Part shown: positions 35,401 through 43,969 of the stretch, one piece after another
How the letters are laid out: each line of letters begins with the position of its first letter
Position numbering within the stretch: the first letter of the stretch is position 1
Assembly: GCF_016859125.1 (NCBI RefSeq)
Contig: NZ_CP069338.1
Location: 5,643,501 to 5,707,500, forward strand
Source: Archangium violaceum
GTDB taxonomy: Bacteria; Myxococcota; Myxococcia; Myxococcales; Myxococcaceae
DNA length: 64,000 nt
Direction of reading: 5' to 3'
Notes under the pieces: generated by a model
What the model saw: the letters and a program-made list of their open reading frames with translations, nothing else
The model's database searches: none
What the model was told of the DNA's origin: nothing
Program-made: the position numbers and the translations under genes

Positions 35401-38400
35401 GCCGGTGTGTCCGTCGTGGTTGGCGTCCTCGTTGCCGTCCAGGAGGCCGTCGTCATCCGAGTCGTCGTCGAGCGGATTGGTCGTGGTGGCGGGGTCCGTA
35501 TCGGGCTCGAAGATGGACGTGCTGGTGCCCGAGCCCTGAGGCATGGTCAGACCCTTCTCGGTGCCGTCCTGGAGACCGTCGTGGTCCGAGTCACGCGTGC
35601 GCGGATCGAGCTCGCCCGGGTCCACGATGCCGTTGTGATTGGTGTCCTCGTTGCCGTCCAGGATGCCGTCGTCATCGGAGTCGTCATCGTCCGGGTCGGT
35701 GCCGGTGGCCTTCTCGATGCTGTCGGAAATGCCATCACCATCCGAGTCGGCCGTGAGCTTGTCGTCCGCCTTGTCGTTGGGATCCGACTCACCGGAGTCG
35801 ATGCGGCCGTTGTAGTTGAAGTCCTCCGCACCGTCGGACACGCCGCCGTCATCGGTGTCCCTGTCGAGCGGGTCCGTCGTGGTGGTGGGGTCCTCATCGC
35901 GCTGGAAGATGGCCCCGTTGGTGCCCAGGCCCTGGGGCGTGCGCAGGCCCTTCTCGGTGCCGTCCTGGATGCCATCACCATCCGTGTCGCGCTTGCGCGG
36001 GTCGGTCTCACCCAGATCCACGAAGCCGTCTCCGTTGGCGTCCTCATTGCCGTCCAGGAGGCCGTCATCGTCGGAGTCGTCATCGTTCGGGTCGGTGCCG
36101 GTGGCCCTCTCGATGCTGTCGGCGATGCCGTCATTGTCGGTGTCGACACCGATGAGCCAGGTGTAGGTGGCCGGAGTGGGGTCCACGACGCCGTTATAGG
36201 TCCGGGCGCGCACGGCGAAGGTGTGGCGACCCTCGGGCAGCTCCGTGTAGGTCTTCGCACTGGTGCACGGCACGAAGGTACGGCCGTCGAGGCTGCAGTC
36301 ATAGCCGCCGATGTCGTACCTGTCGGGGGGGGCGGTGAACTCGAAGGTGGCCGTGGTGCTCGAGGTCTTGAGCGGCGGCTGGGCGGTGATCTTCGTATCG
36401 GGCGGGTCCGCCGCGATGGTGAAGGGGACGTTGGTCGCGGTGCTGATGTTGCCCGCCGCGTCCTGCGCCCTGGCGCCGACGGTGTGCGGACCGTCCAGGA
36501 GCGGTTCCGGGGCCTGGAGCGACCAGTTGCCCGAGGCATCCGCCACCACCCGGCCGATGACCTTGCCGTCGACGCTCACGATGACCGTGGAGTTGGGTTC
36601 GGCGGTACCGATGAACAGGGGACGCTGAACGGGGAGCTCGGCGCCGGAGGGGGGCTCGGTGATGACGGGCGGAGCGGGTGCCACCGTATCCACCGTGAAG
36701 GTGGTGGTCGCTGGTTGACTCGGATTGCCCGCGCTGTCCGTGGCCACCGCGGTGACGGTGTGGGGGCCCTCGCTCAGCGGCGTACTCCCCGTGCAGGACC
36801 AGGTGCCGGAGGACGTGACGGCGGCGGTGCAGAGGACCCTGCCAGCCGAATCCTTCACGGTGATCGTGGTTCCCGGCAGGGCCGTCCCGCTGTACGTGGG
36901 CGTGTTGTCCGTGGTGTAGGAGCCATTCGCGGGCGTGCTGATGACGGGCACCGGGACGATGGCGACCTCGAACGCCGTGGGCCCGCTACCGCTCGGGCTA
37001 TGCGAGGGCGTTCTCACCGGATCGATGCCCAGCATGCCTCCGGCCTCGATGAAGGCCTGGTTCTCCACCTTGCCCTCGATGGCGGGCTTGACCTTCACCT
37101 GGAAGGAGATGCTGGTGCTCTCGCCCACATCCCCGGGAATCACGATGCCCTTCAGGCTGCCGCCCTTGCTGGCCGTGGCTCCCGTTCCCAGATGGACGGT
37201 GAGGGTCCGGGTGGCGGCGTCGTACCATGCGACGTCATCCCCCTTGGCGTCGGTGCGGGGACCGGGAGTTGCGGTGTCGCTCGCCGCCACCGTGAGGACC
37301 TTGATGGACTCCGGGACGTACTCGAGCTGCGCGGGCAGCACGTCGATGAGGACCGTGTCCCGGGAGTGGTCATCGCCCACGTTGATGGTGGAGATGGTGT
37401 ACTCGATGATGTCGCCAGGGCGGACCGTGCCATCGGCGCGGCTGAGATTGCGAGCCGACTTGACGGTGTTGGTGAAGTCCGGGGCCTGGGTGGTAATGGA
37501 GGTGACGAAGCCGCCCAGCCAGAACTTGTCACCACTGGTGTTGACCCTCACCGTGGCCGACTTCGTGCCCGCGGCCACCGTGACGTCCACCACGTCCAGG
37601 TCCATGCCGGACATGCTTCCGGGCGTGCCGGTGAGCTGGGGACGGTCGTACCTGTGGCTCACCGGGAGGGTGTCGAGCACCCCGTCGGTGCCCGCGTCGA
37701 GCCCTCCGAGCGGTGTGTCCGTGCGCACGGTGCTCTTCTGGGTGGTCCAGGAGCGCGTGCTGTTGAAGAAGTTGTTCGCGGGGTTGAGGTCGTTGCTGAG
37801 CAGCTTGCCGTTGAACTCGAACGTGTCGTTGATGTCCGGCTCGGGATCATCACCCTCGAAGGCGATGACGCCCAGCTTGGCGTCCTGGGCATAGGCCGGC
37901 ACGTGGAAGCCGGAGAGGGCGACGGTGGTGCCGGGCGCGCCCGCCACGACCCGCATGCTGTCGAAGAGCTTCAGGTGCCGCTTGTTCGCGCCCGGCTCCT
38001 CGTAGAAGACCACCATCCACCAGGCGTCGAAGAGGTACTCGCCGCTCGTGGTGTCGAGGGGAAGGGCCAGCACGTCACTGACCTGGTAGGCACCCGGACC
38101 GTAGGCCTTCACGAGGTTCGTGATGTCCGCCGTGGACTGGTACTGGTACTCCGTGACCCCGTCGTACTGGAAGGCGTAGTCGTCGGCGGTGAGGGACTTC
38201 TCGAAGCCGGCCACGCCAGGCCGGGACAGGATGGCGGTGAGGTCCGGCGCCTGGACCTTGTCGCCCGCCGATGCGTTGAAGCGGGTGGCCGCCCAGTAGA
38301 GGCGCGCGTACGTGACCCTTGCCCCCGGGGGAAGGGTGAGCACCGCCTGGGAGCGGGCCTTCAGGGGATCAGGGGGAGGCGTGACGGGGGTGCTGCCATC

Positions 38401-38781
38401 GGTCAGGAAGAGATAGGGCCTGGTGGCGGCTCCGGTGTTCTCGACCGTCCAGTCATCCAGGGTCCAGAAGAAGTCCGGGGAGGTATCGCGTTGGGAGCAG
38501 CTCCGCTCCCCGTACACGGCTTCATTGGGCGGCGTCGTGCCGACGAGCGGCCGGGGTGTCGTGCTGCGGCAGTCCTGCCCGAGCGTGTTTCCGATGAGCG
38601 CGAAGTTGCCGTACTGGTCGCTCCAGTAGCGCAGCTTGGGGTCCGCGTCATTGGTAGGGGCCTGGGCCTGCGCGCGGCCGGCCGTCAGCAACACCAGGAG
38701 TGCCAGCAGCAGCGTTGGCGCGGACGTCAGCGCCGCGAGGCCACGGCGTTCGGCCGGGGTTGGCGGGAAAGGAGTTCGCAT
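32434..38781 (-). CDS. Giant surface protein: adhesin with internal MYXO-CTERM-like tag fused to an OmpA-family outer-membrane protein
   Basis: 2115 residues from the ATG at 38781 (a GTG at 38790 is possible). A signal peptide ends near residue 40. Then come a beta-rich region, a DUF11-type domain (about 442-560), Ig-like repeats (about 608-870) and four long modules of acidic thrombospondin type 3 calcium repeats (about 875-1500). A MYXO-CTERM-like tail follows: Cys1506, a hydrophobic span and an Arg cluster (MMRSRRSSRR, 1527-1536). In the same frame the next residues form a typical signal-peptide core and AxA end (about 1538-1560). A beta-barrel-like region (about 1565-1845), more TSP3 repeats with Cys-Pro pairs, and an OmpA peptidoglycan-binding domain (about 2002-2115) complete it. 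It looks like two neighbouring genes joined without a stop. No frameshift is visible. Residue ranges are approximate. Confidence 0.9.
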   Translation of the reverse strand: MRTPFPPTPAERRGLAALTSAPTLLLALLVLLTAGRAQAQAPTNDADPKLRYWSDQYGNFALIGNTLGQDCRSTTPRPLVGTTPPNEAVYGERSCSQRDTSPDFFWTLDDWTVENTGAATRPYLFLTDGSTPVTPPPDPLKARSQAVLTLPPGARVTYARLYWAATRFNASAGDKVQAPDLTAILSRPGVAGFEKSLTADDYAFQYDGVTEYQYQSTADITNLVKAYGPGAYQVSDVLALPLDTTSGEYLFDAWWMVVFYEEPGANKRHLKLFDSMRVVAGAPGTTVALSGFHVPAYAQDAKLGVIAFEGDDPEPDINDTFEFNGKLLSNDLNPANNFFNSTRSWTTQKSTVRTDTPLGGLDAGTDGVLDTLPVSHRYDRPQLTGTPGSMSGMDLDVVDVTVAAGTKSATVRVNTSGDKFWLGGFVTSITTQAPDFTNTVKSARNLSRADGTVRPGDIIEYTISTINVGDDHSRDTVLIDVLPAQLEYVPESIKVLTVAASDTATPGPRTDAKGDDVAWYDAATRTLTVHLGTGATASKGGSLKGIVIPGDVGESTSISFQVKVKPAIEGKVENQAFIEAGGMLGIDPVRTPSHSPSGSGPTAFEVAIVPVPVISTPANGSYTTDNTPTYSGTALPGTTITVKDSAGRVLCTAAVTSSGTWSCTGSTPLSEGPHTVTAVATDSAGNPSQPATTTFTVDTVAPAPPVITEPPSGAELPVQRPLFIGTAEPNSTVIVSVDGKVIGRVVADASGNWSLQAPEPLLDGPHTVGARAQDAAGNISTATNVPFTIAADPPDTKITAQPPLKTSSTTATFEFTAPPDRYDIGGYDCSLDGRTFVPCTSAKTYTELPEGRHTFAVRARTYNGVVDPTPATYTWLIGVDTDNDGIADSIERATGTDPNDDDSDDDGLLDGNEDANGDGFVDLGETDPRKRDTDGDGIQDGTEKGLRTPQGLGTNGAIFQRDEDPTTTTDPLDRDTDDGGVSDGAEDFNYNGRIDSGESDPNDKADDKLTADSDGDGISDSIEKATGTDPDDDDSDDDGILDGNEDTNHNGIVDPGELDPRTRDSDHDGLQDGTEKGLTMPQGSGTSTSIFEPDTDPATTTNPLDDDSDDDGLLDGNEDANHDGHTGTSETSPNKADTDGDGLQDGTEKGLTSPQGSGTDETVFQSDLDPTTQTNPLDPDTDKGGVSDGSEDLNHNGRIDTSLGETNPLDPKDDVVPADTDNDGLPDSLEMVSGTDPNDDDSDDDGILDGNEDANHDGDVDPGETDPREIDTDGDGLQDGTEKGLSSPEGLGTDLAVFQPDADPSTRTDPLKADTDGGGTSDGSEDTNHNGAVDTGETNPLDPKDDRDTDGDGIADEVEVDAGLDPNDSDSDDDGVIDGEDGLTDTDKDGKIDALDPDSDNDGINDGTERGVTRDTAPAGTNIDSPNFVPDADPSTTTDPKKADTDRDGLKDGDEDKNHDGRLDSDETAADDADTDDGGIPDGEEVWNNTNPRDDTDDFRIVGRGCSTAGGGAPFVWLAALMLAVPMMRSRRSSRRGTAVAGGLLGLLGVLSAPAADAQAPTPSPLSQAIDVQRYKPGPGATDILGVHGARVDEHLGWHLGASLNYASNPLGVLDPRQDDFVYDIVANQVTVDLMGSISLWNRFELGVALPLTYQSSESGAAVTPVFQNGVSGGGVGDLRLVPKAHLLTVGGFDLGLVVPVLLPSAGGNGFRGGAGVSARPQLVGEWGNGNGLRVVANLGANLQPAQQVRNLHTGNELMYAVGAQVPFSEKLALRATLAGAYGLNEPDMEGRPLEFLAALQYRINPGLAAHVGGGPGITRGYGTPGFRVFAGLDWTQPGERASAPATQVDTDGDGVGEGSANIQDTCPNEAEDKDGFEDEDGCPDPDNDKDGILDAQDKCPLQPETVNGFEDADGCPDKEPVDTDKDGLMDHQDKCPTQPEDNDGFQDEDGCPDPDNDKDGVPDWEDQCPMQPEVINGVKDEDGCPDEGESKVRLESKRIVILDKVYFATTKDVILPRSFDLLKQVASVLRANPQIQLLRVEGHTDGQGGSVSNLKLSQRRAANVRAFLIREGIAAERLESVGYGQEKPVDSNKTAAGRENNRRVEFNILKMAGE
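34270..36160 (-). repeat. Tandem TSP3 modules within the giant surface gene
   Basis: The coding stretch contains four imperfect copies of a module of roughly 125 to 145 codons, each holding Asp-rich TSP3 loops, the sequence DGTEKGL followed by a Pro-Gln-Gly-like turn and DPLDPDTD-like linkers. The third copy carries an extra half unit. Copies differ by many substitutions, so they are old, but the DNA identity may still allow recombination and length change. Confidence 0.75.
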
Positions 38782-39083
38782 AGGAGCCACGGGATTGAAT
38801 CGAGGGGGGTGGATGACCAGGGCGCTCCCTGTAGTGCAAAGCCGAAGCCATCGCGCGCCCGAGTGTTCATCATATGCCAGTCCTATTCCAGGCTCCGAAT
38901 TCTTGCCTCACGCCTGCCTGGAGGTTCTGGGGGCGGCTTGGGCACCAGGGAGTCTGGGGGAGGTGACGCCTGTGCTCTGCAGGCGGACATGGGCGCTGTA
39001 GCGGAACGCCCCTGTGGCGAAACGCCACGCCACACTCCCGGTGGCGTGTGGCGCCTTTGCCCCTCCTGATATGAGGCCACCCC
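38782..39083. other. Divergent intergenic region
   Basis: 302 bases between the giant surface gene and the TPR gene, so it must hold promoters for both. A TATGAT hexamer for the minus strand lies at 38869-38874, without a clear -35 partner. A hairpin CACGCCAC-ACTCCCG-GTGGCGTG lies at 39026-39048, 36 bases ahead of the TPR gene. I see no small gene. Confidence 0.4.
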
Positions 39084-39890
39084 ATGAACACCAGTTGGCT
39101 CCTGTGGCTGGTCCTCTCCGCGTTGACCGGCAGCCCGGTGCTATCGGCCCTGGCCGTGTTGGGTTTCCTCTGGGTGGCGGACCGCTACACCGTGGGTATC
39201 CTCCCGAGCCCCTTCCGGGCACTGGGGCGGTGGCAGCGCGCCTCGAAGCTGCAGCGGATGCTGCAGACCAACCCGCATGACCGCAGGGCGCGCTACGAGC
39301 TGGCGGACCTGTGGGTGGGGCGGGGGAAGTACGCGGCGGCGGTGGAGGTGCTCAAGCCCAACCTGGAGGCGGGGGACGACGACGCGGCGACGCTGTTCCT
39401 GCTCGGGGTGGCGTACCTGGGCGCGGGGGACGCGGCCCGGGGCGAGCTGTTGCTGGAGGAGGCGTCGAAGCACGAGCCGGGCTACCAGATGGGGGCCATC
39501 GACCTGGAGCGTGGGCGCTTCCGGCTGGCGCGTGGGGACCTGAAGGGCGCCATCGAGGCCCTGGAGCGCCTGCGGGCGGCCCGGCCCGGGACGGTGGAGG
39601 GGCGGGTGCTGCTGGCGCGGGCGCTCGACCGGAGTGGCCGGGACGGGGAGGGGGCGTTGATGCGCGAGGAGGCCTGGAAGGAGTACGTGATCGCGCCCGG
39701 CTTCCAGCGTCGGCGTGAGCGGCTGTGGGCGTGGCGTGCGCGTCCCAGCCGCCCCATCGCCTACGGGGCGGCGCTGGTGGTGGTCCTGGCGCTCGGCTTC
39801 TCGCTCGTGAGCCGGTTGTCGGTCCCCGACCCTTCGCCGGACGGGTACGGGTACTACGGCGATCCAGGCATGGCGTCCGACAGCGAGTGA
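39084..39890 (+). CDS. TPR-containing membrane protein
   Basis: 268 residues. The N-terminus (5-35) is hydrophobic, with one or two spans; a second hydrophobic span lies near residues 222-245, leaving a short Asp/Tyr/Gly-rich tail outside. Between them are about four tetratricopeptide-type repeats (for example LFLLGVAYLGAGDAARGELLLEEA). This places a cytoplasmic or periplasmic TPR scaffold at the inner membrane; the topology is not certain. The next gene, also with TPRs, starts 62 bases later on the same strand, so the two may work together. Confidence 0.8.
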   Translation: MNTSWLLWLVLSALTGSPVLSALAVLGFLWVADRYTVGILPSPFRALGRWQRASKLQRMLQTNPHDRRARYELADLWVGRGKYAAAVEVLKPNLEAGDDDAATLFLLGVAYLGAGDAARGELLLEEASKHEPGYQMGAIDLERGRFRLARGDLKGAIEALERLRAARPGTVEGRVLLARALDRSGRDGEGALMREEAWKEYVIAPGFQRRRERLWAWRARPSRPIAYGAALVVVLALGFSLVSRLSVPDPSPDGYGYYGDPGMASDSE

Positions 39891-39952
39891 GGCCGCTCCC
39901 CCAGTGAAGGGGTTTGGAGGGGCGGGGGGCGGACCTCTAAGCTGCGGGCTCC

Positions 39953-41533
39953 ATGTTTCCCACCCCCGCCCAGGTCCTCAGGCAGCGCGAGGGGGCGCTC
40001 GCCGAGACTCCGTTCCCACTTCTCCTGCACGCGCTGGCCGTCGAGGAGCGCACGTGCACGCTGGAGTTGAAGGTGCGCCAGCGCGAGAAGCGCATCACCT
40101 TCGAGGACGGCGCGCCCGTGGCGTGCTCGAGCAACCTGCTGCACGAGACGCTGGGCAAGTTCCTGGTGGAGAAGGGCAAGCTGTCCGAGGTGGACTACCA
40201 GAAGGCGCTCGCCGAGAGCGTGCAGACGGAGGTGCCCATCGGCGGCCTGCTGGTGCAGAAGGGGCTCATCAGCCCGTTCGACCTGTACAAGCAGATGCAG
40301 GCCAACATGGCGATGAAGCTCCTGGACTGCTTCCGCTGGACGGACGCGCGCTTCCGGCTCATCGCCGACATCGAGCCGCCGGACACCAGCGTGCGGATGA
40401 ACACGGCGCAGCTCATCCTCACGGGCATCGCCAGCGTGATGCCCTTCGACGAGGTGGCCACGCACTTCACCTTCACGGATGACCGGCGTTTCGCGCAGGT
40501 GCCGGGCGTGGAGGGGCCTCGGCTGTCCTCGAAGGACGCGCGGCTGTTCCAGGCGCTGCGCTTCCGGCCCACCTTCCCGGAGCTGATGGCGCGCTCGGGC
40601 CTGGACACCGACGCCACGCTGCGCCGGCTCTACGCCTTCTGCCTGCTGGGGCTGGCGGACTTCGCGGAGGAGGTGGACAAGCGGCCGCAGCCGGCGCCCT
40701 CGGCGATGGCCCACACTCCGGCCCCGATGCCCGGCCCCGCGCTGACGCCACTGCCGGGGACGCTCGAGACGGTGGACCCCGCGACGCTCGTGCCGGCGGG
40801 GCCCTCGGGCGTGCCGTTCTCCGACGACGACGAGGCGGTGAAGAACGCGCTGTTGAGCGCCTTCATGTCGCACCGGAGCCAGGATCCGTTCGATCTGCTG
40901 GGTGTGCCGGAGAACGTGCAGCCGGTGGCGCTGCGCAAGGCGTTCCTGGCGCTGGCGGACAAGTTCTCTCCGCTGCGCTTCCAGACGGCGGACCTGAAGG
41001 AGAAGGCGGAGGCGCTGCTGGTGGGGTACGCGAGGGCGTACGGCGCTCTGTCCGAGACGGAGCAGGCGGCGTTGTGGCGCAAGCGGCGGGCGGCGGCGCG
41101 GGAGAAGAAGGTGGGGACGGGACGGCCGTCGACGGAGGAGCAGTTCCGCATCCGGACGGATCTGCTGGACGCGCGCACGCAGTACGACGAGGCGATGAGG
41201 CGGCTGAAGGCGGAGAACTACGCGGCCGCGTTCGAGTACTTCGAGTACGCGTGCGACATCGATCCGAAGCCGGTGTACCGGGCGTACCGGGCCTGGGCTC
41301 GCTACCTGATGAAGCCGGAGTCACACGGGAAGCTGGCGCTGCAGGAGCTGCTGGACGTGGTGAAGCAGGAGCCCGGGTGCGAGGAGGCGTGGTTCTTCAC
41401 GGGTGAGGTGTCGCGCGGCGAGGGGCAGTGGGCCCAGGCCGAGGACGCCTACCGGAAGGCCTTCAAGCTGAACCCGAAGAACCGGCAGTACGTGGACCTC
41501 ATCCAGGACACGATGAAGCGCGTGAAGCGCTGA
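39953..41533 (+). CDS. DUF4388/J-domain-like/TPR protein
   Basis: 526 residues. Residues 1-180 look like the DUF4388 (PATAN) domain common in myxobacterial signalling proteins. It includes two copies of a helix pattern, LGKFLVEKGKLSEVDYQKAL and GGLLVQKGLISPFDLYKQM, that resembles the MshEN motif. A Pro-rich linker follows (about 245-285). Residues about 305-380 are J-domain-like (DPFDLLGVPENVQPVALRKAFLALADKF), though the HPD tripeptide that activates DnaK is absent. TPR-like helices fill 395-526. It is likely a cytoplasmic adaptor. The missing HPD suggests it does not act as a true DnaK co-chaperone. Confidence 0.85.
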   Translation: MFPTPAQVLRQREGALAETPFPLLLHALAVEERTCTLELKVRQREKRITFEDGAPVACSSNLLHETLGKFLVEKGKLSEVDYQKALAESVQTEVPIGGLLVQKGLISPFDLYKQMQANMAMKLLDCFRWTDARFRLIADIEPPDTSVRMNTAQLILTGIASVMPFDEVATHFTFTDDRRFAQVPGVEGPRLSSKDARLFQALRFRPTFPELMARSGLDTDATLRRLYAFCLLGLADFAEEVDKRPQPAPSAMAHTPAPMPGPALTPLPGTLETVDPATLVPAGPSGVPFSDDDEAVKNALLSAFMSHRSQDPFDLLGVPENVQPVALRKAFLALADKFSPLRFQTADLKEKAEALLVGYARAYGALSETEQAALWRKRRAAAREKKVGTGRPSTEEQFRIRTDLLDARTQYDEAMRRLKAENYAAAFEYFEYACDIDPKPVYRAYRAWARYLMKPESHGKLALQELLDVVKQEPGCEEAWFFTGEVSRGEGQWAQAEDAYRKAFKLNPKNRQYVDLIQDTMKRVKR

Positions 41534-41592
41534 TTCCGCTTCCTCCGAAGGTGGGGGGAGATACCCTCCGCTCCATGCGGAGGGAGAAGACC

Positions 41593-43962
41593 ATGCGGAA
41601 GGGCCGTCATCCACGCCTGTCCGGCGCGTGTCGCCGCGGCGTGCTCGTGTTCATCACCATGCTGGGAGGTCTGACCGCGGTGCCCGCCAGGGCCGGCGCT
41701 CCGGACAAGGCTTGCGACTCGGTGGACCCCTTCATCGGGACTGGCGGTGATGGCCACACGTTCCCGGGCGCCGTCGTGCCGTTCGGGATGATCCAGTTGA
41801 GCCCCGACACGCAGATCCGCCACTTCCGCGAGAGCTACAAATGGGCGGCGGGCTATCGCCACGATGACGGCACCATCCAGGGCTTCTCCCATACGCACTT
41901 CTCCGGTACCGGGCACTCCGATCTCGGCGACGTGCTGGTGATGCCCCTCGCTGGCGAGGTCCGGTTGGAGCCGGGCGATCCGGACAAACCGGGCAGCGGC
42001 TACCGCTCGCGCTTCAGCCATGACGACGAGAAGGCCGAGCCGGGTTACTACGCGGTCACCCTCTCGGACCCGGGCATCCGCGCCGAGCTGACGGCGAGCC
42101 GGCGCGTCGGCCTGCACCGGTATCGGTTCCCGAAAGGGGCTCCGGCGCACCTGCTGATCGACCAGCGCTCGAGCATCTACAACCATCCCGGCAAGGTGCT
42201 GTGGTCGCGCCTGCGCGTGCACAAGGACGGCACGGTCACCGGCTTCCGGGAGACCCGGGGTTGGGCGCCGGGCCGGCCCCTGTTCTTCGCCATGCGCTTC
42301 TCGCAGCCGCTCACCGGGCACGCGCTGCACAACCGCGAGGAGAAGATTGAATACAAGGGCTTCGCGACCCCAGGACGGGGGACCGATCAGCGCGCGCAGC
42401 TGGAGGGCCGGGAGCTGGTCGGCGTGTTCGACTTCGGCGAGCTGAAGGACCGTGAGCTGTTGGTGAAGGTGGCGATCTCCCCGGTCAGCGAGGAGAACGC
42501 CCTGCGCAACCTGGAGGGAGATCTGCCGGGCTGGGACTTCGACGCCACCCGGGCCGCCGCGCGCCAGGAGTGGAGCAAGGTGCTCTCGGTGGTCGATATC
42601 GACGCGCCCGCTCCGATGCGGAAGATGCTCTACACGGCCCTCTACCACACGATGATCGCGCCCAGCCTGTTCACCGACATCGACGGCCGCTACCGGGGCC
42701 CCGACAACCAGGTCCATCAAGCGGAGGGCTTCACGTTCTACTCGACGTTCTCGCTGTGGGACACCTACCGCGCCGAGCATCCCCTGCTGACGTTGATCCA
42801 GCCGGAGCAGCGCAACAACGACTTCATCCACTCCCTCATCGCGTCCCAGCGGGTGAGCCCCTACGGCGTCCTGCCGGTCTGGCAGTTCCACGGGTTGGAG
42901 ACGTGGTGCATGATCGGCTACCACGCGGTGCCGGTGATCGCCGACGCGTACATGAAGGGCATCCGCGGCTACCCGGCGGACCAGGCGCTCGACGCGATGG
43001 TGGCCAGCGCCACGTACAAGCCCTACGGCGGCCTCGAGCACTACATGTCGCTGGGCTATGTGCCGATCGACAAGGAGCCGGAGGCGGCCTCCAAGACGCT
43101 CGAGTACGCCTATGACGACTGGACCATCGCGCGGATGGCGCGTGCGCTGGGGCGCGAGGAGCTGGCCGCGCGGTTCGAGAAGCGCGCATTGAACTACCGC
43201 AACGTGTTCGATCCCAAGACGGGCTTCGTGCGCGCGCGCAAGTCCGATGGTGGCTTCCGCGAGCCGTTCGATCCCGCCGCCGTGGGCTATGGCAGTGACT
43301 ACACCGAAGGCAACGCCTGGCAGTATTCCTGGTACATGCCGCAGGACACCGCCGGGTTGATCTCCCTGCTCGGCGGCGAGGCGAAGCTGGTGGCGAAGCT
43401 GGACGCCGTCTTCAACGCCAAGGTGTCGGCCGAGTCCTTCGCGCACGTCGAGGACATCTCGGGCCTCATCGGCCACTACGCGCACGGCAACGAGCCGAGC
43501 CACCACGTCGCCTATCTATACAGCTACGCCGGGCAGCCCTGGCGCACGCAGGAGCGGCTGAAGCAGATCGTCGACAGCCAGTACAAGGCGACGCCCGACG
43601 GGCTGGCGGGCAATGACGACTGCGGCCAGATGTCGGCCTGGCTGGTGTTCACCGCGCTCGGCTTCTATCCGGTGACACCGGGCAGCAACGAGTATGTCAT
43701 TGGCCGTCCCTTCGTCGAGCGCGCCACGCTGAACCTGCCCAACGGCAAGCGCTTCACGGTGGTGGCCGAGAAGCTCGGGGATGCGAATCCGTACATCGGC
43801 AAGGTGACGCTCAATGGCAAGCCGCTGGAGCGCGGCTACGTGCGCCACGAGGAGCTCCTGGCGGGCGGCGAGCTCCGCTTCGTGATGCAAGCGAAGCCGA
43901 ACAAGACCTGGGCCACGAAGCCGGGCAGCCGGCCCTACTCCCTGTCTCCCTACTCGCGCTGA
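41593..43962 (+). CDS. Secreted GH92 alpha-mannosidase
   Basis: 789 residues from the ATG at 41593 (GGGAG ahead; another ATG lies at 41575). A signal peptide ends near VPARAGA. The GH92 signatures are clear: VDPFIGTGGDGHTFPGA at the start, HTHFSGTG, EGNAWQYSWYMPQD and GNDDCGQMSAWLVFTALGFYP. GH92 enzymes are inverting, calcium-dependent exo-alpha-mannosidases acting on alpha-1,2/1,3/1,4/1,6 linkages. Exact linkage cannot be read. The length matches the family. It is probably secreted or periplasmic and used in feeding on fungal or prey mannans. It begins 59 bases after the DUF4388 gene and converges with the LRR gene. Confidence 0.94.
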   Translation: MRKGRHPRLSGACRRGVLVFITMLGGLTAVPARAGAPDKACDSVDPFIGTGGDGHTFPGAVVPFGMIQLSPDTQIRHFRESYKWAAGYRHDDGTIQGFSHTHFSGTGHSDLGDVLVMPLAGEVRLEPGDPDKPGSGYRSRFSHDDEKAEPGYYAVTLSDPGIRAELTASRRVGLHRYRFPKGAPAHLLIDQRSSIYNHPGKVLWSRLRVHKDGTVTGFRETRGWAPGRPLFFAMRFSQPLTGHALHNREEKIEYKGFATPGRGTDQRAQLEGRELVGVFDFGELKDRELLVKVAISPVSEENALRNLEGDLPGWDFDATRAAARQEWSKVLSVVDIDAPAPMRKMLYTALYHTMIAPSLFTDIDGRYRGPDNQVHQAEGFTFYSTFSLWDTYRAEHPLLTLIQPEQRNNDFIHSLIASQRVSPYGVLPVWQFHGLETWCMIGYHAVPVIADAYMKGIRGYPADQALDAMVASATYKPYGGLEHYMSLGYVPIDKEPEAASKTLEYAYDDWTIARMARALGREELAARFEKRALNYRNVFDPKTGFVRARKSDGGFREPFDPAAVGYGSDYTEGNAWQYSWYMPQDTAGLISLLGGEAKLVAKLDAVFNAKVSAESFAHVEDISGLIGHYAHGNEPSHHVAYLYSYAGQPWRTQERLKQIVDSQYKATPDGLAGNDDCGQMSAWLVFTALGFYPVTPGSNEYVIGRPFVERATLNLPNGKRFTVVAEKLGDANPYIGKVTLNGKPLERGYVRHEELLAGGELRFVMQAKPNKTWATKPGSRPYSLSPYSR

Positions 43963-43969
43963 GTCGTCG

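Noticed and set aside
34270-36160. Repeated DNA considered as a CRISPR or satellite array
   Set aside because: Repeats are in frame, imperfect and encode TSP3 calcium loops; there are no spacers of constant size.
32434-38781. Reading the C-terminal half of the giant protein as the TraB outer-membrane exchange protein
   Set aside because: The OmpA layout is similar, but TraA-type features (PA14-like domain, EGF-like Cys repeats) are absent from the N-terminal half, and TSP3/OmpA proteins are common in myxobacteria.
33724-39069. A 1781-codon open frame on the plus strand opposite the giant surface gene
   Set aside because: It is a mirror of GC-rich codons: composition dominated by Val, Arg, Gly, with no domains, and it runs over the true gene and both its ends. 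The minus-strand reading has clear domains.
39953-41533. Annotation as a DnaJ co-chaperone
   Set aside because: The HPD tripeptide is missing, so the J-like region is unlikely to activate DnaK.
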